The translations under genes were made by a program, and so were the position numbers. The notes beneath the pieces were generated by a model. The model was not told where the DNA came from and did no database searches. It saw only the letters and a list, made by a program, of their open reading frames with translations. A stretch of 64,000 bases of DNA from JACCTU01 sp963848525 (GTDB lineage Bacteria > Actinomycetota > Thermoleophilia > Gaiellales > Gaiellaceae), in assembly GCA_963848525.1 (NCBI GenBank), contig CAWKDZ010000003.1:124001-188000 (forward strand), read 5' to 3'. Below, in pieces: positions 10,097-17,903 of the stretch. Position 1 is the first letter of the stretch; every line of letters begins with the position of its first letter.

Positions 10097-10110
10097 CGAA
10101 CATATGTTCG
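10097..10110. promoter_or_regulatory. LexA operator (SOS box) of dinB
   Basis: CGAACATATGTTCG is a perfect inverted repeat and an exact match to the Gram-positive/actinobacterial LexA consensus CGAAC-RNRY-GTTCG. It ends one base upstream of the dinB ATG on the minus strand, so LexA would sit directly on the transcription or translation start. Confidence 0.9.
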
Positions 10111-10120
10111 CATACCGCAG

Positions 10121-10150
10121 GCGAGGGGCCGCGCCGATGCGGCCCCTCGC
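10121..10150 (-). terminator. Hairpin between the SRPBCC gene and dinB
   Basis: A perfect 12-bp stem (10121-10132 with 10139-10150) and a 6-base loop start 10 bases past the stop codon of the SRPBCC gene. There is no T tract, so it would be a hairpin-only or factor-assisted terminator. It insulates the SOS-controlled dinB from the upstream operon. Confidence 0.6.
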
Positions 10151-10159
10151 TCGATCGCT

Positions 10160-10651
10160 TCAGCGCAACGAGATCGCGACCTCTTCGAGCAGGTCCATCG
10201 CGTCCTGCATCCCGGCTTCCATGCCGGACTCGATGATCGCGTCGCGGACTTCCTTGCTCGGCGCCTGCACGAGCACCGTCAGCGTCGTGCGCCCGTCGGC
10301 CTCGCTCAGCGTCAGCGTGTTCAGCGTGCCCTCTGCGCCTTCCGGAGGCGCACCCTCGTAGACCTCGGTCGAGACGATCCGCTCGTTCGGGACGATCTCG
10401 CGGTACTCGCCGTGGAAGCCGACCTCGAAGCCGTCGGCGTTCATCACGTAGCGCCACTTGCCGCCGACGCGCAGGTCGATCTCCGCGATCGTCACCTCGC
10501 CGCGCTTGGCGTTCCACCAGCGCTTGACCAGCTCGGGCGTCGTCCACGCCTTGTAGACGAGGTCCTTCGGTGCGTCGAACTCCCGCGTGATCAGGATCTG
10601 CTCGTCGGTGGGGAGCTCCACCGTCGCCGTCCCGCTACTTGCCACTGCCAT
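10160..10651 (-). CDS. SRPBCC/AHSA1-family protein
   Basis: 163 residues from ATG 10651. The START-like helix-grip fold is recognisable: REFDAPKDLVYKAWTTPELVKRWW near the start, DLRVGGKWRYVM and FHGEYREIVPNERIVSTE in the middle, and a long C-terminal helix. The family binds small hydrophobic ligands. The start overlaps the 3' end of the ArsR gene by 17 bases, the standard actinobacterial pairing of an ArsR repressor with an AHSA1-like protein, so the two are cotranscribed. The ligand is unknown. Confidence 0.92.
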   Translation of the reverse strand: MAVASSGTATVELPTDEQILITREFDAPKDLVYKAWTTPELVKRWWNAKRGEVTIAEIDLRVGGKWRYVMNADGFEVGFHGEYREIVPNERIVSTEVYEGAPPEGAEGTLNTLTLSEADGRTTLTVLVQAPSKEVRDAIIESGMEAGMQDAMDLLEEVAISLR

Positions 10652-11000
10652 CTCCTTCCTCCTTCTGCTTGAGCTCTTCCAACACGACGTCCAGCTGCTC
10701 GAACCGCTCCGACCAGGTGCGCTCGTAGCCCTGCACCCAGTCGTGGATCGGCTTGAGCGCGTGCCCGTTCAGCCGGTAGAGGCGCTGACGGCCTTCGTTT
10801 CGCACGTCGACCGCCCCCACTTGCCGGAGCACCCGCAGGTGCTTGGACACCTGCGGCTGTGCGACCCCGAGCACGCGCACGAGCTCGTTGACGGGGCGCT
10901 CCCCGCCGGCGAGGGCGTCCAGGATCTGCCGCCGCCGGGGCTCGGCCACCGCGTTGAACGCGTCTGCCGTGGTCGCTGCTCGGGCCATGGCGAGGATCAT
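10635..11000 (-). CDS. ArsR-family winged-helix repressor
   Basis: 121 residues from ATG 11000 (ATG 10988 is an alternative, 117 residues). The winged helix is clear: FNAVAEPRRRQILDAL, then the recognition region LGVAQPQVSKHLRVLRQVG and wing VRNEGRQRLYRL. The metal-site ELCVC motif is absent, so it is not a classical metal sensor. It heads the operon with the SRPBCC gene. The AT-rich stretch just upstream, unusual in this GC-rich window, probably holds both promoter and operator. No ribosome site is visible, so leaderless translation is plausible. Confidence 0.92.
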   Translation of the reverse strand: MILAMARAATTADAFNAVAEPRRRQILDALAGGERPVNELVRVLGVAQPQVSKHLRVLRQVGAVDVRNEGRQRLYRLNGHALKPIHDWVQGYERTWSERFEQLDVVLEELKQKEEGDGSGK

Positions 11001-11022
11001 ATATACCTATATCGGCATATGT
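10998..11022 (-). promoter_or_regulatory. AT-rich promoter/operator of the ArsR-SRPBCC operon
   Basis: In a background of about 70 percent G+C, this 25-base stretch contains ATAT three times at 8-base spacing (minus-strand ATATGCCGATATAGGTATAT) directly before the ArsR start. It is a likely minus-10 element plus autoregulatory ArsR site. It also reaches the stop codon of the sigma factor gene at 11022, leaving almost no spacer. Confidence 0.5.
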
Positions 11023-12191
11023 CAAGCGGGAGGAGAGAGACCGCCCAGTCGCTGCTCGAGGAAGCTCCGCTCGGCGTCCGAGTGCACGAGCTCGAGCGCG
11101 CGGTCGTACGCCGCGCGGGCCTCGTCCACGCGACCGAGCCGGCGCAGGAGCTCGGCGCGGGTCGCGTGCAGGTAGTGGTAGGAGTCGAGCTCCAGGCGCT
11201 CGACTGCGGCGAGCGCCTCCTCGACCTCGCCCGCCTCGGCCACGGCGACCGCGCGGTTGAGCTCCACGACGGGTGAGCCCGTGAGCCCGGCGAGCTCGCC
11301 GTACAGCGCCGCAAGCCGGTTCCAGTCCGGCGGCTCGTCCAGGTGCAGCGAGGCGATCTCCGCCTGGAGCACGTAGACGCCGCCGCCGAACGCGCGCGCG
11401 CGTTCGAGCGCTGCGCGTCCTGCGGCGATCTGCGCTAGGTCCCAGAGCGAGCGGTCCTGCTCGCGGAGGAGCACGACGGTGCCGTCCGCGAACCGCGCTT
11501 CGCGCCGAGCGTCGTTCAGGAGCAGCAGCGCCAGCAGCCCGTGCACCTCGGCCTCGTCCGGCATCAGCTCGGCCAACGCCCGCGCCAGCCGGATCGCCTC
11601 CGCAGAGAGGTCGGCGCGACCGCCGTAGCCCTCGTTGAAGATCAGGTAGACGACCGCGAGCACAGCAGCGAGTCGGTCCGGGAGCAGGTGCGGCGGCGGG
11701 ACGCGGAACGGGATCCCGGCGGCCTTGATCTTGCGCTTCGCGCGCGTGAGCCGCTTGGCCATCGTCTGGTCGGGGACGAGGAAGGCGCGGGCGATCTCCT
11801 CGGTCGTCAGCCCGCCGAGCGTGCGGAGCGTGAGCGCGACCTGCGACTCGAGCGCGAGCGCCGGGTGGCAGCAGGTGAAGACGAGCTCGAGCCGCTCGTC
11901 CGGGATCGTCGTCTCGTCCAGCTCGTCGGTCATCGCCTCGGGCACCTCCAGCAGGCGGGTCTTCGCGGCGAGGGTGCGCTCGCGGCGGATGCGGTCGATC
12001 GCGCGGTTGCGTGCCGTGGTCACGAGCCAGGCGCGCGGGCTGTCCGGCACGCCCTCGCGCGGCCACCGTTCGGCGGCGATCGCGAACGCCTCCTGGGCGG
12101 CTTCCTCGGCGAGGTCGAAGTCGCCGAGGAAGCCGATCAGGCCGGCGAGGACGCGGCCCCACTCGTCGCGGAAGACCTGCTCGAGCGTCAG
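11022..12191 (-). CDS. ECF sigma factor with C-terminal TPR-like domain (DUF6596 type)
   Basis: About 389 residues. Region 2 (FLGDFDLAEEAAQEAFAIAA, then WLVTTARNRAIDRIRRER) is followed by region 4 (LVFTCCHPALALESQVALTL, then LTTEEIARAFLVP) and a long helical repeat domain to the C terminus (DEARAAYDRALELVHSDAER). These SigJ/YCII-linked sigma factors always follow a DGPF gene, as here. No ATG, GTG or TTG lies at the expected start; CTG 12191, forming a CTGA overlap with the stop of the DGPF gene, is the best candidate. An upstream start would lie wholly inside the DGPF gene. Confidence 0.9.
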   Translation of the reverse strand: MTLEQVFRDEWGRVLAGLIGFLGDFDLAEEAAQEAFAIAAERWPREGVPDSPRAWLVTTARNRAIDRIRRERTLAAKTRLLEVPEAMTDELDETTIPDERLELVFTCCHPALALESQVALTLRTLGGLTTEEIARAFLVPDQTMAKRLTRAKRKIKAAGIPFRVPPPHLLPDRLAAVLAVVYLIFNEGYGGRADLSAEAIRLARALAELMPDEAEVHGLLALLLLNDARREARFADGTVVLLREQDRSLWDLAQIAAGRAALERARAFGGGVYVLQAEIASLHLDEPPDWNRLAALYGELAGLTGSPVVELNRAVAVAEAGEVEEALAAVERLELDSYHYLHATRAELLRRLGRVDEARAAYDRALELVHSDAERSFLEQRLGGLSPPA

Positions 12192-12544
12192 TGCTCCACC
12201 AGGGGACGGACCTCCACCGCGCCGCCGAGGCGGGCCGCCGGGATCCGGGACGCCAGCTCGATCGCCGCGTCGAGGTCGTCGGCCTCGAACAGCAGGTAGC
12301 CGCCGAGCGCCTCCTTGACCGCGACGAACGGGCCGTCCGTGGTCAGCGTCTTGCCGTCCTGCACGCGGACGGTGGTCGCCGTCTCGGGCGGCTGCATCCA
12401 CATCCCGGGACTGACGCCGGCGGTCTCGTTGACCGCCTGGTAGTCGGCGTAGACCGCCTGCTGCTCGTCAGGCGACAGGCGCTCCCACCCGTCCGAGCCC
12501 GGCGTCGGCGTGTCACCCTGCTGGATCAGCAGCATGTACTTCAT
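12188..12544 (-). CDS. YCII/DGPF-domain protein
   Basis: 118 residues from ATG 12544, with GAGAAGGAGAAG just upstream. The ferredoxin-like YCII fold starts MKYMLLIQQGD and carries the signature LTTDGPFVAVKEALGGY, which names the DGPF family. It is stop-overlapped with the sigma factor gene that follows, the usual arrangement. The role of these proteins with their partner sigma factor is not established. It is divergent from the AlkD-like gene. Confidence 0.92.
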   Translation of the reverse strand: MKYMLLIQQGDTPTPGSDGWERLSPDEQQAVYADYQAVNETAGVSPGMWMQPPETATTVRVQDGKTLTTDGPFVAVKEALGGYLLFEADDLDAAIELASRIPAARLGGAVEVRPLVEH

Positions 12545-12613
12545 CGCTCTTCTCCTTCTCGTCGTGGATCATCGTCGCGTCCAAGACGAACGGCGGACGG
12601 GGAAAAGGACACA

Positions 12614-13360
12614 CTGACGGCCACACTCGACGAGTACCACGACGAGGTCGTCGCCGCTCTGCGCGAGCTCGGGGACCCGCGCCTGGGCGCGGCTATTGCG
12701 AAGGACCGCGGCTCGGCCCTCGAGCACCTCGGGATCCGCTTCCCCGCACTGCGCAAGCGCGTCAAGGAGGGCTTCTCGTTCTCCGACCTCCCGGAAAGCG
12801 AGACGCTCGCCGTCTGGGACCACCTCTGGCGCAGCTCGCCGTACGGCGACGTGCTCTTCGCGGCGCTGGAGCACTACGCGCCGATCGTCCGCAAGCGGGT
12901 GAGCCCCGCGCTCTGGCCCGTGGTGTGCCGCTGGCCCGCGCGGGTCGACAACTGGTGCCACTCCGACGGGCTGAGCTCGCTCTACTCCTGGATCCTCGCG
13001 GCCGAGCCCGAGCGGGTGTATCCGCAGCTCGAGCAGTGGAACCGCGCCGCCGACCAGTGGCTGCGGCGAATCTCGATCGTCAGCCTGATCCACTACACGG
13101 GCAAGAACGCCGTGTTCCTGCCGCTCGAGCGCGCCCTGCCGCTCGTGACGGAATGCCTGGAGGACGAGCGTGAGTACGTGCAGAAGGCGGTGGGCTGGGT
13201 TCTTCGCGAGCTGGGCCGGGCGTACCCGGACGAGGTCAGGGCCTACCTCGAGCAGCACATCGAGTCGATCTCGGCCGTCGCCTTGACCCGCGCCGTCGAA
13301 CGTCTTGGCCCCGATGTGAAGGCGGAGCTACGGGCGCTCCGCAAGGCTGCCCGCGCGTGA
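12614..13360 (+). CDS. AlkD-like DNA alkylation repair protein
   Basis: About 248 residues of HEAT-like helical repeats, with motifs LGIRFPALRKRVKEGF, YGDVLFAALEHY, WPVVCRWPARVDNWCHSDGLSS and WLRRISIVSLIHYTGKN. In AlkD enzymes the Trp and Asp in the WxxxVDNWC(H/D)SD region and a following Arg flank the flipped lesion; those positions are present here. It probably removes alkylated purines. The coding frame has no ATG, GTG or TTG upstream; CTG 12614 follows AAGGA at a good distance and is the likely start. It is divergent from the DGPF gene by about 70 bases. Confidence 0.85.
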   Translation: MTATLDEYHDEVVAALRELGDPRLGAAIAKDRGSALEHLGIRFPALRKRVKEGFSFSDLPESETLAVWDHLWRSSPYGDVLFAALEHYAPIVRKRVSPALWPVVCRWPARVDNWCHSDGLSSLYSWILAAEPERVYPQLEQWNRAADQWLRRISIVSLIHYTGKNAVFLPLERALPLVTECLEDEREYVQKAVGWVLRELGRAYPDEVRAYLEQHIESISAVALTRAVERLGPDVKAELRALRKAARA

Positions 13361-13638
13361 CCGCCGTCGGCGGGCCACTCGTCCCGGTGCCTGCACCTCG
13401 GGGATCACGCCATTGTTCGGCGGCGGGCAGCCACGTGCGCAGCCGCCGACCAAAGGTGTCGGCCGGGAACGCACCGTCACGAGCGCTCACCGGCCACGCC
13501 TAAGGGTGCCAGCGGGAACTTCCGCCGAGATAGCACGACCGCGTCATAGCTATAGCGAGTTTGCGATGTCACACTTCCTCTCGAACCGGGCGACGTTGGT
13601 CGACCGGGAACCGTCACCAGAACAGAGAGGACTTTGCA

Positions 13639-14193
13639 ATGAAGAAGTACATCGTCGCGATCGCCGCACTCGTCGCGCTCGCAGTTCCGACAGTCGCCAT
13701 GGCCGCCAGCACCGACGCCAACGGCGTCGTCACCGTCTCCAAGGGCGAGATCATGGCCCAGTTCCCCGGCATGAACGAGAAGGCATTCCAGAAGATCGCC
13801 ATGGCCCCTGGCGAGTCGCTCACCGGCTCCAACGTGTTCACCGCGACGACCACCACCGGCGTGGGCTGCTCGGACGGCACCATCCAGAACCACTTCCGCA
13901 GCACGCACATCACCAGCCCGATCACGCTCACCGAGATCTACAACGGCTCGGCCGACAAGGTCACCGGCTGGAACCTCGGTGCCAAGGGCGCGAGCGTCGT
14001 CACCGAGTCCAACACGTACGGCACCGCGTCGTCGGGCCGCTCCCCGAACTACGCCACCATCTGCGCCGGACACGGCAGCGTGACGAACTACTTCGCCACC
14101 TTCGCGCAGAGCCACAGCGACGTCACGTCGTTCACGTTCAACGGCACGCCCGTCAGCATCGTGGTCACCCCGTACGTGGCCCCCACCGTCTGA
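13639..14193 (+). CDS. Secreted protein of unknown function
   Basis: 184 residues from ATG 13639, with GAGAGG 8 bases upstream. A clear Sec signal peptide (MKKYIVAIAALVALAVP, cleavage after AMA near residue 22) is followed by a mature domain rich in Thr, Ser, Asn and Gly with two cysteines (GVGCSDG and ATICAGHG) that could form a disulphide. No family was recognised. Base composition is lower in G+C than its neighbours, and with its good ribosome site and terminator it looks like a well expressed extracellular protein. There is no C-terminal sorting tail, so it is not an obvious exosortase substrate. Confidence 0.85.
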   Translation: MKKYIVAIAALVALAVPTVAMAASTDANGVVTVSKGEIMAQFPGMNEKAFQKIAMAPGESLTGSNVFTATTTTGVGCSDGTIQNHFRSTHITSPITLTEIYNGSADKVTGWNLGAKGASVVTESNTYGTASSGRSPNYATICAGHGSVTNYFATFAQSHSDVTSFTFNGTPVSIVVTPYVAPTV

Positions 14194-14231
14194 TCCAACT
14201 CCGCACCAAAGCAACCAACCCGCACCACCGC

Positions 14232-14272
14232 AGCGCCCCCCGGCTTCCGCAGCGGAGGGCGCTAGCCGTTTT
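14232..14272 (+). terminator. Rho-independent terminator of the secreted-protein gene
   Basis: A 7-bp outer stem (agcgccc 14232-14238 with gggcgct 14257-14263) with an inner TCCGC/GCGGA pairing is followed by a TTTT run at 14269-14272. It lies 39 bases past the stop codon of the secreted protein. Confidence 0.65.
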
Positions 14273-14411
14273 CGATCCGCAACTGGTGACGCCCGCGCAC
14301 CCGGCAGCCTGGGTGACTCCGACCGCCTAGCCGGGTCGGCGAACGACGACGGCTCTCCGCGCTCCGGGTTCTGGCCGAGCTTGGGCAGGTTCGGGCGGGA
14401 TGCGCAGCCCG

Positions 14412-15629
14412 TCAGACCGCGGCGCGGGTTCCCCAGCGGTTGTCGCTCAGCGTCATCAGCGCGCGGATGCGGATGGGAATCAGCAGCGCCGCATGGACGA
14501 AGCCGTACAGGATGAAGAGGGCGAACGACGGCTTCCGCGTGCGGTAGATCGCGTACGCGCAACGCGCCAGGCCCATGACCGCCACGATGAGTGCGTACTT
14601 CACGAGCCGGTGCGGGTCGACGATCAAGGCGAAGCAGACGGATGAAACGATCGCAAGTGTGAGCAGCAGGGGAAGCACCGTTTGAACGACGATCTCGAAG
14701 ACCATGTACGGCGAGCGGGTCGCGACGAACGGAAGCGTCCACAGCAGCTCCCGGTAGAAGCTCTTGTTCCAACGCAACTGCTGCTTGAGGTAGCCGCGGA
14801 TCGTCTCGGGGGCATTCGTGATCGCCGTCGCTCGCGGAACGAAGAGCGTGTCGTACCCTGCGGCGAGGACGAGATTCGTGAGATGGCGATCGTCGCCGTA
14901 CGTACACAGCACTCCCCGGAAGCGCTGGCGAACGTAGTCGTTCCAGACGATCGCAAGCACTGATCGTCGGTACGCGGCGAGCGGGCCGGAGCAGCAAAGC
15001 ACCGTCCGGAACCAGCTCTGGGCCGCGCGCTCCTGGTTGAACGCGATCCAGTAGCGCATCCCGATCAGGCGTGTGAGCAGGTTGCTCCGCCAGTTCGTAA
15101 CGCCGACGTCGCCGGTGACCGCCCCGACCGAACGATCCTCGAACGCGGTCACGATCTCGCGAACGCCGTCGGGCGCGACGATGGTGTCGGAGTCGATGGT
15201 CACGACGATCTCTCCCTGGGAGATGCGAATTGCCTGATCCTGCGCGTGTCGCTTCCCGCGGTTCTGCTCGGGCAGGAGTACTTGCCAGTTCGGCAGCCCT
15301 CCGTAGCGTGCGTACAACGGCATCAGCTCGGCGCGATTCGGCGAAAAGTCGTCGACGACGTAGACGTTCACGGTCCCGGCGTAGTCCTGCGCGCGGAGCG
15401 ATTCGAAGCATGCCTCGAGATCCGCCCACGCCTCGTTGTACGCCGCGACGACGACGTCGACGGACGGCATCGGCCCCGAGCCGGGCTCGCTCTCGCGTCG
15501 AGACGACGCTCGATGGCTTCGGTGCGCATAGAAGATCTGCAGCGCGAAGTGGGAGACCACCAGCAGGCTGTAGGCCAGGAACGTCGCGCCGAGGACGTGG
15601 TGCAGCAGCTCGACGGCGAGCGAGCTCAC
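14412..15629 (-). CDS. Membrane-bound family 2 glycosyltransferase (hyaluronan synthase/NodC-like)
   Basis: 405 residues from GTG 15629, overlapping the exosortase stop as GTGA. One membrane helix (about residues 5-27) precedes a GT-A catalytic domain with VDVVVAAYNEA, the metal-binding DSDT, the acceptor-site CTYGDDRHLTN and the processive-synthase QLRW motif; about four membrane helices follow. This layout is that of processive polysaccharide synthases that polymerise a sugar and push it through the membrane. It is the last gene of the exosortase operon, so the glycan may be the partner of the sorted protein. The sugar is not predictable. Confidence 0.9.
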   Translation of the reverse strand: MSSLAVELLHHVLGATFLAYSLLVVSHFALQIFYAHRSHRASSRRESEPGSGPMPSVDVVVAAYNEAWADLEACFESLRAQDYAGTVNVYVVDDFSPNRAELMPLYARYGGLPNWQVLLPEQNRGKRHAQDQAIRISQGEIVVTIDSDTIVAPDGVREIVTAFEDRSVGAVTGDVGVTNWRSNLLTRLIGMRYWIAFNQERAAQSWFRTVLCCSGPLAAYRRSVLAIVWNDYVRQRFRGVLCTYGDDRHLTNLVLAAGYDTLFVPRATAITNAPETIRGYLKQQLRWNKSFYRELLWTLPFVATRSPYMVFEIVVQTVLPLLLTLAIVSSVCFALIVDPHRLVKYALIVAVMGLARCAYAIYRTRKPSFALFILYGFVHAALLIPIRIRALMTLSDNRWGTRAAV

Positions 15630-17293
15630 TTTCGGCGCTCCCGAGCGAGCTGGCCCGCGACGACCTGCGTCCCGAGGCGTGAGAGGGCACGACTCAGCGA
15701 AGGATTCGGATCGCGTCCGGGTGCCCGGAGATTGAGCACGCCGAGGACTGCGGCGGCGAGCGAGGAACGCTCGGGGCGCGCACTCGCGCTCGGTCGGGCT
15801 CGTGCGCTTGCGAGGAGGACGACTCGCTCGTGCTGGACACGCCCGCCGTGCAGGACCGGCGACTGCCATGCGAGGGCGTGCCAGACGGCACGAGACGTTC
15901 GATAGACGAAGAGCTGACCCGTCACGCCGGCTCCGAGCTCGAGGTGTCGGGCAGCTTCGATCCGGTAGCCGTGGAAGCTGTAGCAGCGCGCGACCGTGTG
16001 CGCGTTCAGCGCGCCGAGATCGGGACTGACGACGGCATCCGCCCAGACGGTGAAGGTGCGATTTTGTTTCGGCGGCCCGGAGGGACGCAGGCGATATCGG
16101 ACCCAGGCCGAGTCGCGGCCGTAGTACTGCCGTGCCCACCTGATCCGCTCGCCCCGGCCGACTCGCCAGCCCGTGCCGGCGACCGGGCGCTCGACGAACG
16201 ACACGACGGCTGGGCGACCGGTTCCCTCGAAGCCCAGCGCGGACCCCGCGAGCTGACCGTTCGCGAGCGCAAGCGTCGTCGTCGCGGCGGCAAGCAGCGC
16301 GAGGCGTCTCGTGAACCGCATCGGCGTCGCCTGCTGCTGCGGGGGTGCCGACCGCGCGAGCGGTGTGTCGATGGCCTCGTGCTCGTCCTCACCGATTGGC
16401 CGCCGGTGCAGCCCGAAGAGCGGCAACACGCAGAGCAGAACGACGAAGGCGAGATTGAGCGCGATGATTCCGGCGACCGGATGCAGTAGCTCGAACGCGG
16501 CGTGCTCGCCGAAACGACCGGCGACAGCGAGCACGGCGACGATGCGAATGACGTTGAGCGCCCAGACGAGCGCGCCACCGGCAAGCAGCCACGCAACTCT
16601 GAGCAGGAAGGGTCCACGGACGAGCCAGAGCGCTGCGACACCGACGACCAGGAACCCGACGAGGCTGTTGACGCCGGAGCACGCGCTCGCGACGCTGACG
16701 ACGAAGTCCGCCCCCTCGTGCTCGATCACGTACCTCTTCTCTCCCGATCCCGCCACGGGCGCCGCCAGGTTCGTCAGCGTTGTAACGTGAGCCACCGCCG
16801 CCGCAGTCGCATTCGTGAATGCGTCGAGCGCGTGCTCGAGCGCGGCCAGATACGGGAGCGGCCAGGCGAGCAGGAGAAACGCAAGCGGAAACGCGAGTGG
16901 AACGAGCGCCCGCGACCCGAAGAGTAGGACGACTGCGGCCGCCGCGAACAGCGGGAGCGTCAAGAGATCGAGCCGCATCGCCCAGAAGTACTTCGACCAC
17001 AGCACCGGACCTGCGCCGACGATCAGCAGCGCGGGCAGGAAGAAGGCCGCCGCGAACAGAAGGTCGAGCCGACCGAGCCGAAACGACGCCACGTGACGAT
17101 GGCGCAGGCACGCCCCGAGGAGCAGGATCGCCGCCAGCGGCGGCACCAGGACCAGATGCGCGAGCGGCGTGTCCTGGCGCCAGTCGCTGGTCAGCGTGCC
17201 GAGTGAGAAGTAGTACGCGGCGCCGACGGCGACAATCGTCGCGGCCGCGCGCACCGTGGCGGGCACACGCCGCGAGACGGCCGCGTCTTCCAC
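15626..17293 (-). CDS. Exosortase with fused EpsI-like C-terminal domain
   Basis: About 555 residues from GTG 17293, two bases past the stop of the upstream substrate gene. Residues about 10-325 are a multi-helix membrane enzyme with the exosortase catalytic triad: Cys205 in ASACSGVNSL, Arg250 in LNVIRIVAV and His271 in ELLHPVAGI. After a linker, a signal-anchor-like segment near residue 345 leads into a periplasm-facing domain resembling EpsI (exosortase-associated), with ARCYSFHGYRI. Exosortases cleave PEP-CTERM type tails and hand the protein on to the envelope. They are common in polysaccharide-making Gram-negative bacteria and rarer in Actinomycetota. The EpsI assignment is weaker than the exosortase one. 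Confidence 0.88.
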   Translation of the reverse strand: MEDAAVSRRVPATVRAAATIVAVGAAYYFSLGTLTSDWRQDTPLAHLVLVPPLAAILLLGACLRHRHVASFRLGRLDLLFAAAFFLPALLIVGAGPVLWSKYFWAMRLDLLTLPLFAAAAVVLLFGSRALVPLAFPLAFLLLAWPLPYLAALEHALDAFTNATAAAVAHVTTLTNLAAPVAGSGEKRYVIEHEGADFVVSVASACSGVNSLVGFLVVGVAALWLVRGPFLLRVAWLLAGGALVWALNVIRIVAVLAVAGRFGEHAAFELLHPVAGIIALNLAFVVLLCVLPLFGLHRRPIGEDEHEAIDTPLARSAPPQQQATPMRFTRRLALLAAATTTLALANGQLAGSALGFEGTGRPAVVSFVERPVAGTGWRVGRGERIRWARQYYGRDSAWVRYRLRPSGPPKQNRTFTVWADAVVSPDLGALNAHTVARCYSFHGYRIEAARHLELGAGVTGQLFVYRTSRAVWHALAWQSPVLHGGRVQHERVVLLASARARPSASARPERSSLAAAVLGVLNLRAPGRDPNPSLSRALSRLGTQVVAGQLARERRK

Positions 17294-17295
17294 GT

Positions 17296-17793
17296 TCAGG
17301 CGAGCGGTGTGCGGCGCGCCAGCAGCAGAGCCATCGTCCCGACCAGGCTCAGCGACAAGAGCAGGACAACCGGTGCTTCCGGTACGTCCCGCCCCGGCGC
17401 GCACGCGGCCGCCGGCATGACCGACGAGACGAAGCGGTACCGCGGAGGCGTCCGCGCGTCGACGACCGAGAGACGGTACGCGGCGGCGTCGAGCGTCGAG
17501 ATGTCGAAGCTGAAACCGTAGGTTCGCCGCCCGCGAGCGCTGGTGAACGTCTGCTCGCGGCTGGTTGCCACGAACGGCGCCCCTCTGGCACGACGCTGAA
17601 GGAGCCGGACGGTGAGTCGCGTTCTCGCCGGCGTTCGGACGAGGAGGCGTGCGGACACGACGTCACCTGCGCACGCGGGCGTGATCTTGACAGCGGGCTT
17701 CCGAGCGGGGTTCGCGGCTGCGTTGGCGGCTGCCGGCGCGAGCAGACAGCACGCGACTGCGGCTGCGACACGGAGGTTGTGTGAGGCGGACAC
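17296..17793 (-). CDS. Putative exosortase substrate with PEP-CTERM-like tail
   Basis: 165 residues from GTG 17793, with GGGAGA 7 bases upstream. It has an N-terminal signal peptide (to about residue 24, AAANA) and a beta-rich middle with two Cys pairs possible (TPACAGD, AAACAPG). The last 30 residues are a tripartite sorting signal: VPEAP, a hydrophobic helix of about 18 residues, then ARR and a short end. This matches the PEP-CTERM layout. It is the first gene of an operon with the exosortase and glycosyltransferase, and I saw no other such tail in the window, so it looks like a dedicated single target. Function of the mature domain is unknown. Confidence 0.8.
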   Translation of the reverse strand: MSASHNLRVAAAVACCLLAPAAANAAANPARKPAVKITPACAGDVVSARLLVRTPARTRLTVRLLQRRARGAPFVATSREQTFTSARGRRTYGFSFDISTLDAAAYRLSVVDARTPPRYRFVSSVMPAAACAPGRDVPEAPVVLLLSLSLVGTMALLLARRTPLA

Positions 17794-17881
17794 GGGTGTC
17801 TCCCTATGTTTGAAGCCGACAATGACGCCGCAGGAAGAACCATCCGGTCATCGGTAAGCGCCTGAGCAGCACCTCCACGAA

Positions 17882-17897
17882 TCCCTCGCGCGAGGGA
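17882..17897. promoter_or_regulatory. Perfect 16-bp palindrome, upstream copy
   Basis: TCCCTCGCGCGAGGGA is a perfect palindrome in the 142-base region between the divergent exosortase operon and the AlkZ-like gene. It is one of a pair with the same TCCCTCG half-site, centres 22 bp apart, which suggests a dimeric repressor or activator binding on one face of the helix. Confidence 0.6.
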
Positions 17898-17903
17898 CGC
17901 CGT

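Noticed and set aside
13361..13638. Riboswitch upstream of the secreted protein
   Set aside because: The 278-base gap contains some dyad symmetry (atagctat) but I recognise no aptamer; only a promoter is likely.
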